This document shows, piece after piece, positions 18,001 through 25,512 of a DNA stretch of 57,189 nt; position 1 is the first letter of the stretch; the number at the start of each line of letters is the position of its first letter. The position numbers and the translations under genes were made by a program. The notes under the pieces were generated by a model. The model was not told the origin of the DNA. It was given only the letters and a program-made list of their open reading frames with translations, and ran no database searches. This DNA comes from an uncultured Lachnospiraceae bacterium (GTDB lineage Bacteria; Bacillota; Clostridia; Lachnospirales; Lachnospiraceae): positions 1 to 57,189 of the forward strand of contig CACWRR010000014.1 in the NCBI GenBank assembly GCA_902763335.1, in the 5' to 3' direction.

Positions 18001-18245
18001 GACAGAGTCACAGAGTCCGACAGAGTCAACAGACAGACCGACAGAGTCAACAGACAGACCGACAGAGTCACAGAGTCCGACAGAGTCACAGAGTCCGACA
18101 GAGTCACAGAGTCCGACAGAGTCACAGAGTCCGACAGAATCAACAGATACACCGACGGACAGACCAACAGAGACAGAAGAGCCAACAGAGGAACCTACAT
18201 CAGCACCTGAGGAGAGCAAACTTGAGATTACAGGTTTATCTGTAA
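15087..18245 (+). CDS. Secreted GH13 alpha-amylase with CBM26-like and MucBP-like modules, frameshifted in its linker
   Basis: A signal peptide (1-26) precedes a full GH13 catalytic domain (about 80-620). Region I is MDIVMNH (about 231-237), region II is GFRCDTAKH with the nucleophile Asp (about 391-399), region III is GEAW with the acid Glu (about 438), and region IV is SHDDSD (about 497). An Ig/chitobiase-like domain comes next, then a CBM26-like starch-binding module (about 774-880; MYVYDNEENKTELAGAWPG) and a MucBP-like domain (about 882-946). A Thr/Glu/Ser/Pro linker then loses frame near base 17994, giving an artificial Arg/Gln/His-rich tail that stops at 18245. Catalysis and starch binding should survive; the C-terminal domains are lost. 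TGGAGGT precedes the ATG. It likely starts starch degradation outside the cell. Confidence 0.88.
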   Translation: MRKKKLQKVLSLVTAMALTFTSTAWAQTGKVSGASGATTDNEKVFKVVMDETGYITPTEESQELMETGSASDLVKKPFSWDNATVYFVLTDRFLDSDESNNHSYGRGLQEDGKTPVEGLDYKNNPGTFHGGDLNGLTQKVTKVTEGYFNDLGVNAIWITAPYEQIHGYTSGNKKGDNANQYPDPEKGGFPYYSYHGYWALDYTNIDANMGTADDFEKFVDSCHERGIRVVMDIVMNHVGYATMYDAQEYGFSDALKSSDAGVSWKSYYFGNSTFLTGGKPESQNFWVTSSNAWANWWGPGFVRADYPGYTAAGGDEYHMSLSGLPDVVTEKSASEVPTPPLLVNKWKGEGRYDKEQKELDDFFAKTGYKKQPRYYIIKWLTDYVREYGVDGFRCDTAKHVDLDAWNDLKIESDKALKEWRQNNPAKPGAEWTDDFWMTGEAWGHGMGKSAYFSNGFDSMINFQFNKSGNPAGMEGTYSSYAETINSDPDFNVLSYLTSHDDSDSTAGVWSSTNEGMKKQGTCLLLAPGAVQIYYGNEVNRGLGWEDWFSNDYKDQRFRTDMDWNKIATDAGTKDVLAHWQKVGQFRNDHIAVGAGQHEQLSASPYTFKRTYHLEEEDEDKVVVSVPGAAGTYEVSVGDVFDDGETVTDAYSGEKYEVSGGVVSATCDANGVILLEGSGIVKPSVSAKAEGNATTYSSDELKITLKANKVTDTCYSINGGKAIKYNANDVIKIGADTAYEETTTLVLTGKSEEDGTVITKKYTYQRSKEPSISDGVFTVKVKKTDFSDEIPKMYVYDNEENKTELAGAWPGVELKEDPDDSNYYYYSDESITESALVILSLGATSNSGGTWRSTPDKVKGLEVKGAMLYDKDSNSFSELPSGDPGKVTINYVDESGKVLKSIYRVGVVNKKYTTYPATIDGYKLKTTPANASGTLEANTTVTYVYAKEDESGTSESESTDRPTESQSPTETDRQSHRVRQSQQTDRQSQQTDRQSHRVRQSHRVRQSHRVRQSHRVRQNQQIHRRTDQQRQKSQQRNLHQHLRRANLRLQVYL
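17950..18180 (+). repeat. Simple-sequence linker repeat (18-bp and 21-bp units)
   Basis: Units of 18 bp (ACAGAGTCACAGAGTCCG, coding Thr-Glu-Ser-Gln-Ser-Pro) and 21 bp (coding Thr-Glu-Ser-Thr-Asp-Arg-Pro) alternate, with four 18-bp units in a row at about 18062-18133. The array has no stop in any frame. Near 17991-18002 one 4-bp ACAG unit appears to be missing from the ACAGACAGACCG that the other copies contain. This would cause the frameshift of the amylase gene. Confidence 0.85.
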
Positions 18246-18787
18246 GTGCGCCAAGTGGAGCTGCATGTGTTAAACAGAGTATAAAACTCGTTGCAAAGAC
18301 AAAAGGCGGCGTTGGAACAGTTCAGTACAGATTTTTGGTTAAGAAGAGCCATACAACTATGATTAAAAATTACTCAAAATCTAAATCTGCAACATGGACA
18401 CCGTCACAGTCAGGAACATATGAAATCAAAGTATATGCTAAAGATTCTACAGGAAAACTTGTAAAGAAGAGCATTACAAAATATGTTGTAAAGAAAAAAG
18501 CGTCTGTAAAGAGCCTTAAAGCCAGCATTAAGTCAGGAAAGGCCAGAGTTGGAGACAGTGTTAAATTTACTGTAAAGGCAGCAGATGGAACAGGAAGATT
18601 CCGGTACAAATTTGCATACAAACGTTCGGGAAACAGTAAGTTGTATACAATTAATAAATACAGCTCTAAGAAAACAGTTTCATGGACACCGTCAAAATCA
18701 GGGACATATACAATTTACGCATATGTTTTAGACAAAGGAAACGGACTTATTGCAAAGAAAACAATGAAGTACAGAGTTGTAAAATAA
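17993..18787 (+). pseudogene. Out-of-frame 3' end of the amylase gene (linker plus two surface Ig-like domains)
   Basis: In the +1-shifted frame the linker reads Asp-Arg-Pro-Thr-Glu-Ser... and continues into two related domains of about 90 residues. The first starts at LEITGLSVSAPSG and the second at KSLKASIKSGKARVGD. Each ends in a W-T-P-S-x-S-G-T-Y motif, like domains that close many clostridial surface enzymes. Composition and codon use are normal coding sequence, so this is the true C-terminus of the amylase, separated from it by the frameshift near 17994. No ribosome site would allow independent translation; the TTG at 18335 is only the first possible start in the last domain. Confidence 0.8.
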
Positions 18788-18792
18788 TAGCA

Positions 18793-18832
18793 AAAAAAAT
18801 CATGTTCACAGGCTTGTGAACATGATTTTTTA
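18793..18832 (+). terminator. Rho-independent terminator of the amylase gene
   Basis: A 13-bp perfect stem (AATCATGTTCACA / TGTGAACATGATT) with a GGCT loop is followed by a T-run. It starts a few bases after the amylase 3' end. Confidence 0.9.
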
Positions 18833-18862
18833 TTGAGGAAATACCTATGTAAATGGTATAAT
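18833..18862 (+). promoter_or_regulatory. Sigma-A promoter upstream of the transglutaminase pseudogene
   Basis: TTGAGG (18833-18838) and a perfect TATAAT (18857-18862) are separated by 18 bases, directly after the amylase terminator. Confidence 0.55.
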
Positions 18863-18903
18863 AGTATATATAAATTTACAGTAAAGAAACGGAGGAAATG
18901 CCT

Positions 18904-21629
18904 ATGATGAAAAAGAAATTTAGCAGATTTGCCGCAGTTACGATGTCGGCAGTACTTATGCTTAGCAGTATGCCGGATGTGGCATTTGCGGCAGGAACCG
19001 GTACAGTAAAAACCGGGTATGAAAACCTTGAGCTCAGTAAGACTTCGGAGCCGGATTATGAGGGATTCATAGAAGCATGGCAGAAATCTTTTGACAATTA
19101 TGAGAAAGAGATTGATGTGTCGGCTTACAATATTCCGGGAAGAGATGTTGGCAGCTTATACCAGACAATTAATGCAAGAAATCCAAGATATTTTTATGTA
19201 AAAGATTTTAATCAGACTCTAGACAGTTCGGGGAATGCAGAGAAGATTACTAATAAATATATTAGTACGATTTCAAAAACTAAGAACATAGTGACCCGGT
19301 ACGATGCAGCAGTTACCAATGCACTGGCTGGTATAGGTGAAAATTGGACTGATGTAGAAAAAGTGTTATACATAAATGACTATATAGCACTGAATACAGA
19401 GTTCGATGATACAAAAGAAGGTATGTGCAGTAATTCGTACGGAGCTCTTGTTGATGGAAAGGCGGACCGTTACGTATATTCATATGCATTTCAGGAGCTT
19501 GCACAGCAATACGGAATTAAGGTAGGAGTAGTTTACAGCAGTTCACTTAAACATACATGGAATATGGTTAAAATTGGGGAATCGTATTATAACGTTGATG
19601 TTACGTGGAAAAACATAATTCTAATGACTGGATGATAGATTTGATAGGCTTTTCAACCAAAGCACTGGATACATCTTTAGACACATGTGAGTGGAACAAT
19701 ATCAATGCAGGATTATTTAAAGTAGGTAATCTGTGGTATACAGTAGATACAGACAGAGGAGGAATTGCTCGTACATAAGATAGCAGCCATAAATGATGTG
19801 CTATACTATTCTACACCGAACAGTGTTATCAGTTATAATCCTGAGACAAAAGAAAAAGAGACATTTTACACGCTTACGGATGAGCAGAAGGAAAACGGTT
19901 CTATATTTGGTGTCAAGATAGATTTAAGAGGAAATGTGAGCATATATGTTGCTCAGGATTCTGCAAGTGAAGGCAAAACATTCAGTGCAGGAAAGATTGA
20001 ACCGTCGCGTGAACCGGTAGAACCTACGACAGTTGAAGAAGTAGAAGAGTACGAGTCATATCCGTTTGGAACACATACACTTACAACTATTGATGAGGAA
20101 AAAATAGTGATTGCACCGTCTGATAGACCTAAGATTGTCGGATTTACCAACATAGGATGCAGTATATAGTTTCTTATGAAAATAACGTAGATGCAGGAAC
20201 CGGAACGGTTATAGTAAAGGGCAATAAAAACCTTGCCGGTGAGACCAGATTGAACTTTGAGATAGGCAAATCTGATTATAATCTGAGTGTCAGTGATGAT
20301 GACTATATTCTGCATAAGTGAGAGAAATGTCAGCTTGCTGTAGAGTCTGATGCAGGTATTGAATACAAATCAAATGATGAAAATGTTGTAACAGTTGATG
20401 AATCAGGTATGATGAAAGCTGTAGGAGAAGGTGAAGTTACTATAACCGTAAATGCTGCAGAGACTGTTAATTACAAGAGTGCTTCAACCGATGTTAAGCT
20501 TAATGTTAAAGAGAGGAGCAAAGAAAAGACAGACCTGTCAGGTAAGGCGGTATTATACACAAGTGTTACAACGTATGATGGAACTGCAAAAGAACCGAAA
20601 GTAAAAGTTATGGTTAAGGATACACTGAAAGAAAATGTCGATTATATTGTTTCGTATGAGAATAATATAAATGCAGGAGAAGGGACTATTATCATACAGG
20701 GAATCGTGTATTCAAAGATTAATACCAAGGGATATGGAAAAATAACGTATGAATCAGATAATAATGATATTGCAAGTATCTCACAGGGATATTTGAATAC
20801 TTATGCAGAGGGGGAAGTGAATGTTAAGGTTACGGCGGAAGGTGACAATAATCACAATCCTGCAAGTACAACATTAACAGTAAAGATTTCTGACACAGGA
20901 GCAGCGATATGCCCTGAAGTTACAATAATCACAGATGAAACCGATTCTAATATATTAATGCAGGATATAGATTATACAGTAGAATATTCAAATAATGTTA
21001 ATGTAGGAACGGCAACTGTGACGATCACGGGAAAAGGTGATTATAGAGGAACAATAACTCATACATTCAGCATTAAAAAGGCAGCTAATAAAATAACTGC
21101 CAATAAGAGAACATATACAGTAGTTGGAAATCTGAGCAAATCAGTAACAGCTAAAATAAGTGCAAAAGCTGCTTATGGAAAATTAAAATATGTATCTGAT
21201 AACAGCAAAGTGGTTGTGAGTTCATCAGGTAAGGTGACGATACCAAAAGGTTTTTCAGGAATGTCAACTGTAACTCTTACTTCGAAGTCAACGAAAAATT
21301 ACAGTTCAGCTTCCTGCAAAATATCAGTAGTAATAAATCCGGCGGCTACAAAATTCTCTTCAGTAAAGGCGGGAAATAAGAAAATAACGCTTAAATGGAA
21401 GAAGAACCGTTCTGCACGCGGCTATGAAATACAGTATTTGACAGACGCTGCATTTAGGTCAGATGTGGTTAAGAAATCGGTGAATAAAAATACCACATCA
21501 CTTACTCTGAAGAAATTAACTTCCGGAAGTAAATACTACATAAGAATACGAGCTGTGAATAAATTCAAATATAAGGGAAAGAGTAGGACGATATATTCTA
21601 CATGGACAAATGTGACGAAGTCGTGCTAA
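18904..21629 (+). pseudogene. Secreted transglutaminase-domain protein with Big_2-like and FnIII domains, multiply frameshifted
   Basis: The start ATG has GGAGGA at 7 bases and encodes a signal peptide (MMKKKFSRFAAV... AFAAG). A transglutaminase-like domain follows, ending in HTWNMVKIGESYYNVDVTW with His and Asp present. Where such proteins carry the catalytic Cys (DGKAVCQGYA) this copy has DGKADRYVYS, so the nucleophile is gone. The frame breaks near 19615 and continues in frame 3 (NSNDWMIDLIGFS) to 19779. It returns to frame 1 from about 19765 to 20169, shifts again for DYIVSYENNVDAG-type repeats to about 20320, and runs open from 20409 to 21629 through Big_2-like repeats and a final FnIII domain. 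Several shifts plus the lost Cys argue for genuine decay. Confidence 0.8.
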
Positions 21630-21639
21630 TATGATATGA

Positions 21640-21679
21640 AAACAATCCGGTCATTAAAAAAATGGCCGGATTGTTTTTG
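21640..21679. terminator. Bidirectional rho-independent terminator
   Basis: The stem AACAATCCGG / CCGGATTGTT extends inward with G-T pairing and has a T-run on + and an A-run on the left side. It sits between the converging transglutaminase pseudogene and the cotJC 3' half. Confidence 0.85.
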
Positions 21680-21695
21680 TTATACTATATTTGAA

Positions 21696-22265
21696 TTATC
21701 GGCATCCACAACTGTTATTTGAACTATCCATACAGCCTTTTACACCACAGCCTTTATCAAATCCCGGATTGCAGGCATAGAAATTCTTTGAGTTGAGGTC
21801 ATCCTGAACCATGCGAAGTCCTTCACCGAAACGCTGGAAGTGGACTACTTCCCTGGCTCTCAGGAATTTTATTACTTCCCGCACATCAGGATTATCAACA
21901 AGTCTCAGAATATTATCATATGTTGTACGAGCCTTCTGTTCAGCAGCCATATCTTCCACGAGATCTGTTATCGGATCTCCCTTAGACTGAAATTCTGACG
22001 CACTAAACGGATATCCGCCGGCTGACTGTGGCCATACTCCGAGCGTGTGGTCTACAAAGTATTTATCAAAGCCTGAAGACTTAACTTCTTCTATATCTAT
22101 TCCGCGTGTAAGCTGATGCACCAGTGTTCCGACTATTTCAAGGTGTCCCAGTTCTTCGGTTCCTATATCATTTAACAGACCTGATACTTTATTGTTCTTC
22201 ATGGCAAATTTCTGTGCAAGATATCTCATGGATGCACCCATCTCACCATCTGGTCCACCATACAT
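21696..22265 (-). pseudogene. cotJC: cotJC 3' half (manganese-catalase-like spore coat protein), split by inversion
   Basis: These 189 codons are the C-terminal part of CotJC, a ferritin-like manganese-catalase family protein of the spore coat. MRYLAQKFAMKNNK, DIGTEELGHLEIVGTL and AREVVHFQRFGEGL supply the metal-binding Glu and His residues. The tail is Cys-rich (DKGCGVKGCMDSSNNSCGCR). The frame begins abruptly at YGGPDGEMGAS, and the roughly 32 N-terminal residues of the family lie at 25771-25865 on the opposite strand. Upstream of the junction (minus strand) the DNA is the att-like arm and then the recombinase 3' end. No ribosome site precedes the first ATG. I read this as half of a gene disrupted by inversion, not as a short functional gene. 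Confidence 0.9.
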
Positions 22266-22277
22266 CTATAGGGGGAA
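22252..22277. repeat. Left recombination junction (att-like arm joined to cotJC 3' half)
   Basis: Bases 22258-22277 are CCATACATCTATAGGGGGAA, repeated exactly and in the same orientation at 25864-25883. Bases 22252-22263 (GGTCCACCATAC) are an 11/12 inverted match to 25854-25865. The cotJC homology ends here. The site lies about 20 bases from the stop codon of the serine recombinase gene, the usual place for a large serine integrase att site. Confidence 0.8.
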
Positions 22278-22296
22278 CAATGCTCAAATCCTTGAT

Positions 22297-23775
22297 TTAC
22301 AAGGGGTTGAGAAGGTAGAAGAAAATATGTACTTCATCTTTTGCCTTGTCATAAACAATTTTATCTACGATAGAACGCAGAGCATCAGCTTTTTTTCTTT
22401 CATCAACGTTCTTGTCTGTAATTATATCATATACTGTCAGCATTTCTTTTTTTAATTGAGCTTCATAATCAATATCGGAACTGTCAGGTATTTTGTTCAG
22501 TTCATCTTCAAGCTCTTTTTGCTCTTTCATCAAAAGTTCTTTATTTTCACGATATTCATCTAAAGTATCAATACCATCCATATATGCAGCTTTGATACGG
22601 CTTTCTTTCCATTCAAGTCTTTTAAGTTGTTCCTTTATAATAGCAACTGTATCTACAGGATGCTCATCTATATATTTCTCTCTTAAGGTGAATTGTAGTT
22701 TGCTGCCATAATTAAGTGCTTGCCTGAAAGCTTCATATATAGCATTTTCAAGATTTTTAAGTGTAATATAGTGGGATTCGTTACAGCTTCCCTTGGTGTA
22801 ATTCAGACAGTTAAAATATGTGTAACTTCCATTTGGACGTTTAATTCCCAGTGAAGCCCCACAATTTGAACATTTGACCATGCCTGATAGCCAATGTCTG
22901 GTACCGGTGATGCGTGCTTTATATGGTCTTGAACGTTTAAGCATCAGTTCTTGAATGTGTTCAAAATATTCTTCACTAAATACAGCCTTATGCTTTCCGG
23001 ATGCGGTTATCCATTCAGATTTATCCTTAATGGTATGTGTTTCGTGATGTTGTCTGTTCCATCGCACTTTGCCGGCATAAAAAGGATTTTCAAGTATATA
23101 TTTAATAGTGCGGTATTCATAATTATTTCCATGCTGTGTTTTATATCCGAGAGAATTTAAATTTCTGGCTATCTCAATGCAGGTCATTCCGTTCTCAAAT
23201 TCACTGTATATAAGTTTTACAATGTTGATATCATTATTAATAACCGGTATACCTGTGGATTTGTCCATGCTATACCCAAGTGGCAGGGTTGACTGATAAC
23301 CACCATGCAGAGCCTTCTCTGTCATGCCACGCATTACCTCACCGGATAGACGAATCGAGTAATACTCATCCATCCACTCAATTATTCGCTCAATAAGACT
23401 TCCAAATGGTCCCTCTATAAGTGGTTCTGAAACGCTAACGACCTCAACGTTTGCCTTTTTAAGAAGGGACTTATAAACTATAGATTCTTCCTGATTGCGG
23501 GCGAATCGGCTGAATTTCCAAACAAGGATAACATCAAAAGGGTGCTCTTTTGATTTTGCCATTCCTATCATTCTCATAAATTCCGGACGCTTATCAGCTT
23601 TCTTTCCGGATATTCCGTTTTCAGTAAAAATATACTCGTTTATTATGTTCAAATCATTCTTTTTGGCATACTCGAGTAGCAGACGTTTTTGTGCATCAGG
23701 TGACAGCTCTTCCTGTTTGTCGGTTGACACTCTTATATATGCGCATGCGGTTCGGAAATCTTTTGCTTTTGGCAT
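22297..23775 (-). CDS. Large serine recombinase (site-specific integrase/invertase)
   Basis: The 492-residue protein has an N-terminal resolvase catalytic domain (about 5-150). AYIRVSTDKQE holds the nucleophile Ser, and VWKFSRFARNQEES and the arginine-bearing SIRLSGEVMRGM lie further on. A recombinase domain (about 165-270) follows with GGYQSTLPLGY, then a zinc ribbon (about 305-345; MVKCSNCGASLG ... FNCLNYTKGSCN) and a long coiled coil (about 385-450). This is the layout of phage and TndX-type integrases that join attB and attP by double-strand cleavage. The chosen ATG at 23775 follows GAGGAG by 9 bases; the frame is open 18 codons further upstream without a ribosome site. The gene ends about 20 bases from the left junction of the split cotJC, so it is the likely cause of that rearrangement. 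Confidence 0.93.
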   Translation of the reverse strand: MPKAKDFRTACAYIRVSTDKQEELSPDAQKRLLLEYAKKNDLNIINEYIFTENGISGKKADKRPEFMRMIGMAKSKEHPFDVILVWKFSRFARNQEESIVYKSLLKKANVEVVSVSEPLIEGPFGSLIERIIEWMDEYYSIRLSGEVMRGMTEKALHGGYQSTLPLGYSMDKSTGIPVINNDINIVKLIYSEFENGMTCIEIARNLNSLGYKTQHGNNYEYRTIKYILENPFYAGKVRWNRQHHETHTIKDKSEWITASGKHKAVFSEEYFEHIQELMLKRSRPYKARITGTRHWLSGMVKCSNCGASLGIKRPNGSYTYFNCLNYTKGSCNESHYITLKNLENAIYEAFRQALNYGSKLQFTLREKYIDEHPVDTVAIIKEQLKRLEWKESRIKAAYMDGIDTLDEYRENKELLMKEQKELEDELNKIPDSSDIDYEAQLKKEMLTVYDIITDKNVDERKKADALRSIVDKIVYDKAKDEVHIFFYLLNPL

Positions 23776-24079
23776 ATGTATCACACTCCTCATATGTAAA
23801 TATATTAAATTTGGGTATAAAAAATACACTTACTTGCAAAAGGCTCTTGTGTTGGTAGCATGGAAGTACTTAGGTTTATTTTATTTTTAATAAAGAGTCT
23901 CTCCGATGAAAATAAATCTCTTTTGCCATATGCGTATTTGGTTTTGAAATATGAAATTTTTGTATTGATATGTGTTATTTGGGGACTAATTATAATGATA
24001 TTTTAATCTCAATTAGCTGTCACATAGGCTATACGGGAGATAGAGTAAAAGAATATCTGATGATAAAAAAAGGTAATCA
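23776..24079. other. Non-coding stretch upstream of the recombinase
   Basis: About 300 very AT-rich bases between the divergent recombinase and the small rightward genes. I see no convincing coding sequence or RNA gene. It must hold the recombinase promoter; a TTGCAA on the minus strand near 23836 is a possible -35, but no good -10 has the right spacing. Confidence 0.4.
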
Positions 24080-24108
24080 TTGACAACCAGTGCTAAATAA
24101 ACTATAGA
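24080..24108 (+). promoter_or_regulatory. Sigma-A promoter of the two small cargo genes
   Basis: A consensus TTGACA (24080-24085) and TATAGA (24103-24108) are separated by exactly 17 bases, 22 bases before the GTG start at 24131. Confidence 0.7.
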
Positions 24109-24130
24109 AAAATGTTGGAAGAGGCTTAAT

Positions 24131-24295
24131 GTGAAAATAAAGATTTATGTGGGCTATAGAAACGAGTCAGGGGAATATGTTGATGTTAAAGCAATTGAAG
24201 ATTTATCAGAAGGAGATGCAAGAGATTACATCAATCAGATGCAGTCACAAATGGCATCGACGCTTGGATATGAAATACAGAAAGGTAACAGTTAG
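24131..24295 (+). CDS. Small hypothetical protein in the invertible segment (54 aa)
   Basis: The GTG start is preceded by AGAGG at 6 bases and by a strong promoter. The 54-residue product begins MKIKIYVGYRNESGEY and ends YEIQKGNS. It is soluble, acidic in the middle (EDLSEGDARDYI), and I recognise no family. The next small gene starts 11 bases after its stop, so the two form a unit. Its position beside a serine recombinase makes a recombination directionality factor conceivable, but nothing in the sequence shows this. Confidence 0.55.
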   Translation: MKIKIYVGYRNESGEYVDVKAIEDLSEGDARDYINQMQSQMASTLGYEIQKGNS

Positions 24296-24306
24296 CAGGT
24301 GTATTA

Positions 24307-24489
24307 ATGGATAGTATATTAGATGGAAAACCAGGAATGACAATAGAAGAATTGATTACATCATTGGAAAAGGTACCTATAAAAGCAGAAGATAAAAATG
24401 GAGTATTTGAAATGCCTAAAACACAGGATGGAGAATATATCTTAGATGATAGTGGATTAAAGCCATATTCGGTCGATGATAAAAAATAA
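24307..24489 (+). CDS. Small hypothetical protein in the invertible segment (60 aa)
   Basis: This is a 60-residue acidic protein (MDSILDGKPGMTIEELITSLEKV...). AGGTG lies 6 bases before the ATG, and the gene follows the 54-residue gene by 11 bases. The N-terminal half predicts one amphipathic helix and the C-terminal half is rich in Asp, Lys and Gly. I recognise no domain. A hairpin with an 8-bp stem at 24512-24531 probably ends the transcript. Confidence 0.5.
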   Translation: MDSILDGKPGMTIEELITSLEKVPIKAEDKNGVFEMPKTQDGEYILDDSGLKPYSVDDKK

Positions 24490-24511
24490 AGAAAAGAAAG
24501 TAAGTAACAGC

Positions 24512-24531
24512 CACCAGTCGTTTGACTGGTG
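24512..24531. terminator. Hairpin between converging small genes
   Basis: A perfect 8-bp stem CACCAGTC / GACTGGTG with a GTTT loop lies between the rightward small genes and the leftward membrane-protein gene. The T-rich tails are weak on both sides. Confidence 0.45.
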
Positions 24532-24541
24532 ACCATTATTT

Positions 24542-24796
24542 CTACATTGCTATAATAACTAATATATTTAAAATAATTGCAACTATTGATGCATCGTGAT
24601 TATGTTTTTTGTCCTTTATTGATAAATCTATAATAGATATTATGAAGCATCCGAACATGGAAATTTTAAAAAATGATATAGCAGCAATAAATGATGCAAG
24701 GCTAGAGTATGTAGATAAAATCATAAATATATTTATTAATGATAAAATGAGTGCTACAATGCTTAATACGCTCATTTCTTTTTGCATTTTTTCCAT
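24542..24796 (-). CDS. Small membrane protein (two hydrophobic segments), unknown function
   Basis: This protein of up to 84 residues has two or three hydrophobic stretches (LSIVALILSLINIFMILS and FFKISMFGCFIISIIDL, then a hydrophobic end IVAIILNILVIIAM) and a short charged loop. The start is uncertain: in-frame ATGs follow at codons 4 and 8, and GGATGGAAAAA could serve either. It overlaps the upstream zinc-ribbon gene by 25 bases and is probably translated with it. I recognise no family; the pair may be a small cargo module of the element. Confidence 0.5.
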   Translation of the reverse strand: MEKMQKEMSVLSIVALILSLINIFMILSTYSSLASFIAAISFFKISMFGCFIISIIDLSIKDKKHNHDASIVAIILNILVIIAM

Positions 24797-25047
24797 CCTA
24801 CAGATTTTTTATAATAATTATAGGCTTCTTTAGCCTCTTTTTTTGTAAATTTATAATGGTTACACATAAAATTTATAAAATCTTTTCTAGTCGGATTTTC
24901 TCCCCAAATCCACGCAAGATTAACATTTCTTTCATAAATATCATATGGAACATCGACATCGTTAACATAACTATAGGCACGTCCGCAGTAAGGACATGCA
25001 TTTATTCTTCCTGCAATTTCCTTTTCACATTCTAAACAATTGTACAT
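24772..25047 (-). CDS. Small zinc-ribbon protein, unknown function
   Basis: This 91-residue protein starts with a four-cysteine zinc ribbon (CLECEK at residues 4-9 and CPYCG at about 18-22). A soluble, Lys/Tyr-rich part follows (FINFMCNHYKFTKKEAKEAYNYYKKSVGWKK). AAGGAA precedes the ATG. Ribbons of this shape are common in small regulatory or membrane-tethered proteins of Firmicutes. It overlaps the membrane-protein gene downstream, so the two are likely partners. It lies inside the invertible segment, divergent from cotJA. Confidence 0.6.
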   Translation of the reverse strand: MYNCLECEKEIAGRINACPYCGRAYSYVNDVDVPYDIYERNVNLAWIWGENPTRKDFINFMCNHYKFTKKEAKEAYNYYKKSVGWKKCKKK

Positions 25048-25258
25048 TATAATTTCCTTCTTAAAATTATTTTGTAATAATACATTTAATTATATCATAG
25101 ACGCAATAATGTGTCAAAACACAAATATATGTATCTTAAAGGGAGCTTCTTATAAACGAAAAGGATTTCTATTGTAGAAATTAAATATAAACATCTCAAC
25201 AAAAAAGCTCCAAAATGCAAACCCATCCCGTCAAATTGGAACCATTATTTATTTAACA

Positions 25259-25266
25259 CATATAAT
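25259..25266 (+). promoter_or_regulatory. Possible sigma-E type -10 upstream of cotJA
   Basis: CATATAAT fits the CATANNNT -10 of mother-cell sigma-E promoters, as expected for a cotJ operon, 30 bases before the cotJA start. I could not find a matching sigma-E -35 at the usual distance. Confidence 0.25.
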
Positions 25267-25296
25267 AACTTAGAAAACAATTAAGGAGTTAAACGT

Positions 25297-25512
25297 ATGG
25301 GATGTAATTGTTGTAATAATCAGCGTAATATTGAGCCTAGAAGCTGTCCTATCCATCCGGTTCCGGTGCAGCCATTTGAAAATAAACCTATTGCCATGAC
25401 TTACACACCATGGCAAAAATGGACTGACATCTATGATGTAGATAAAGCATTTTGTGTTGGTACTATATTTGCCGAATTGAATAAACCGTTTGAAGGAGGT
25501 AGATGCAGATGA
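25297..25512 (+). CDS. cotJA: Spore coat-associated protein CotJA
   Basis: This 71-residue protein has a Cys-rich start (MGCNCCNNQ), a Pro-rich segment, and the CotJA core YTPWQKWTDIYDVDKAFCVGTIFAELNKPF with its terminal G-G-R-C-R. CotJA is deposited in the inner spore coat with CotJB and CotJC. AAGGAG lies 7 bases before the ATG. The stop overlaps the cotJB start in ATGA. The gene itself is intact, and so is cotJB; only cotJC is broken. Confidence 0.9.
   Translation: MGCNCCNNQRNIEPRSCPIHPVPVQPFENKPIAMTYTPWQKWTDIYDVDKAFCVGTIFAELNKPFEGGRCR

Noticed and set aside
17872-18219. Long open frames on both strands across 17.9-18.2 kb
   Set aside because: They arise from the stop-free 18/21-bp linker repeat of the amylase gene. 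Their products are monotonous, and they have no ribosome sites or independent start.
22124-22455. Plus-strand open frames over the cotJC 3' half and recombinase end
   Set aside because: They run antisense to two clear genes, have no ribosome site and code for unlikely Cys/Phe-rich peptides.
25200-25260. Possible CRISPR array or short repeat cluster before cotJA
   Set aside because: The stretch is only AT-rich. No regularly spaced repeats occur here or anywhere else in the window.
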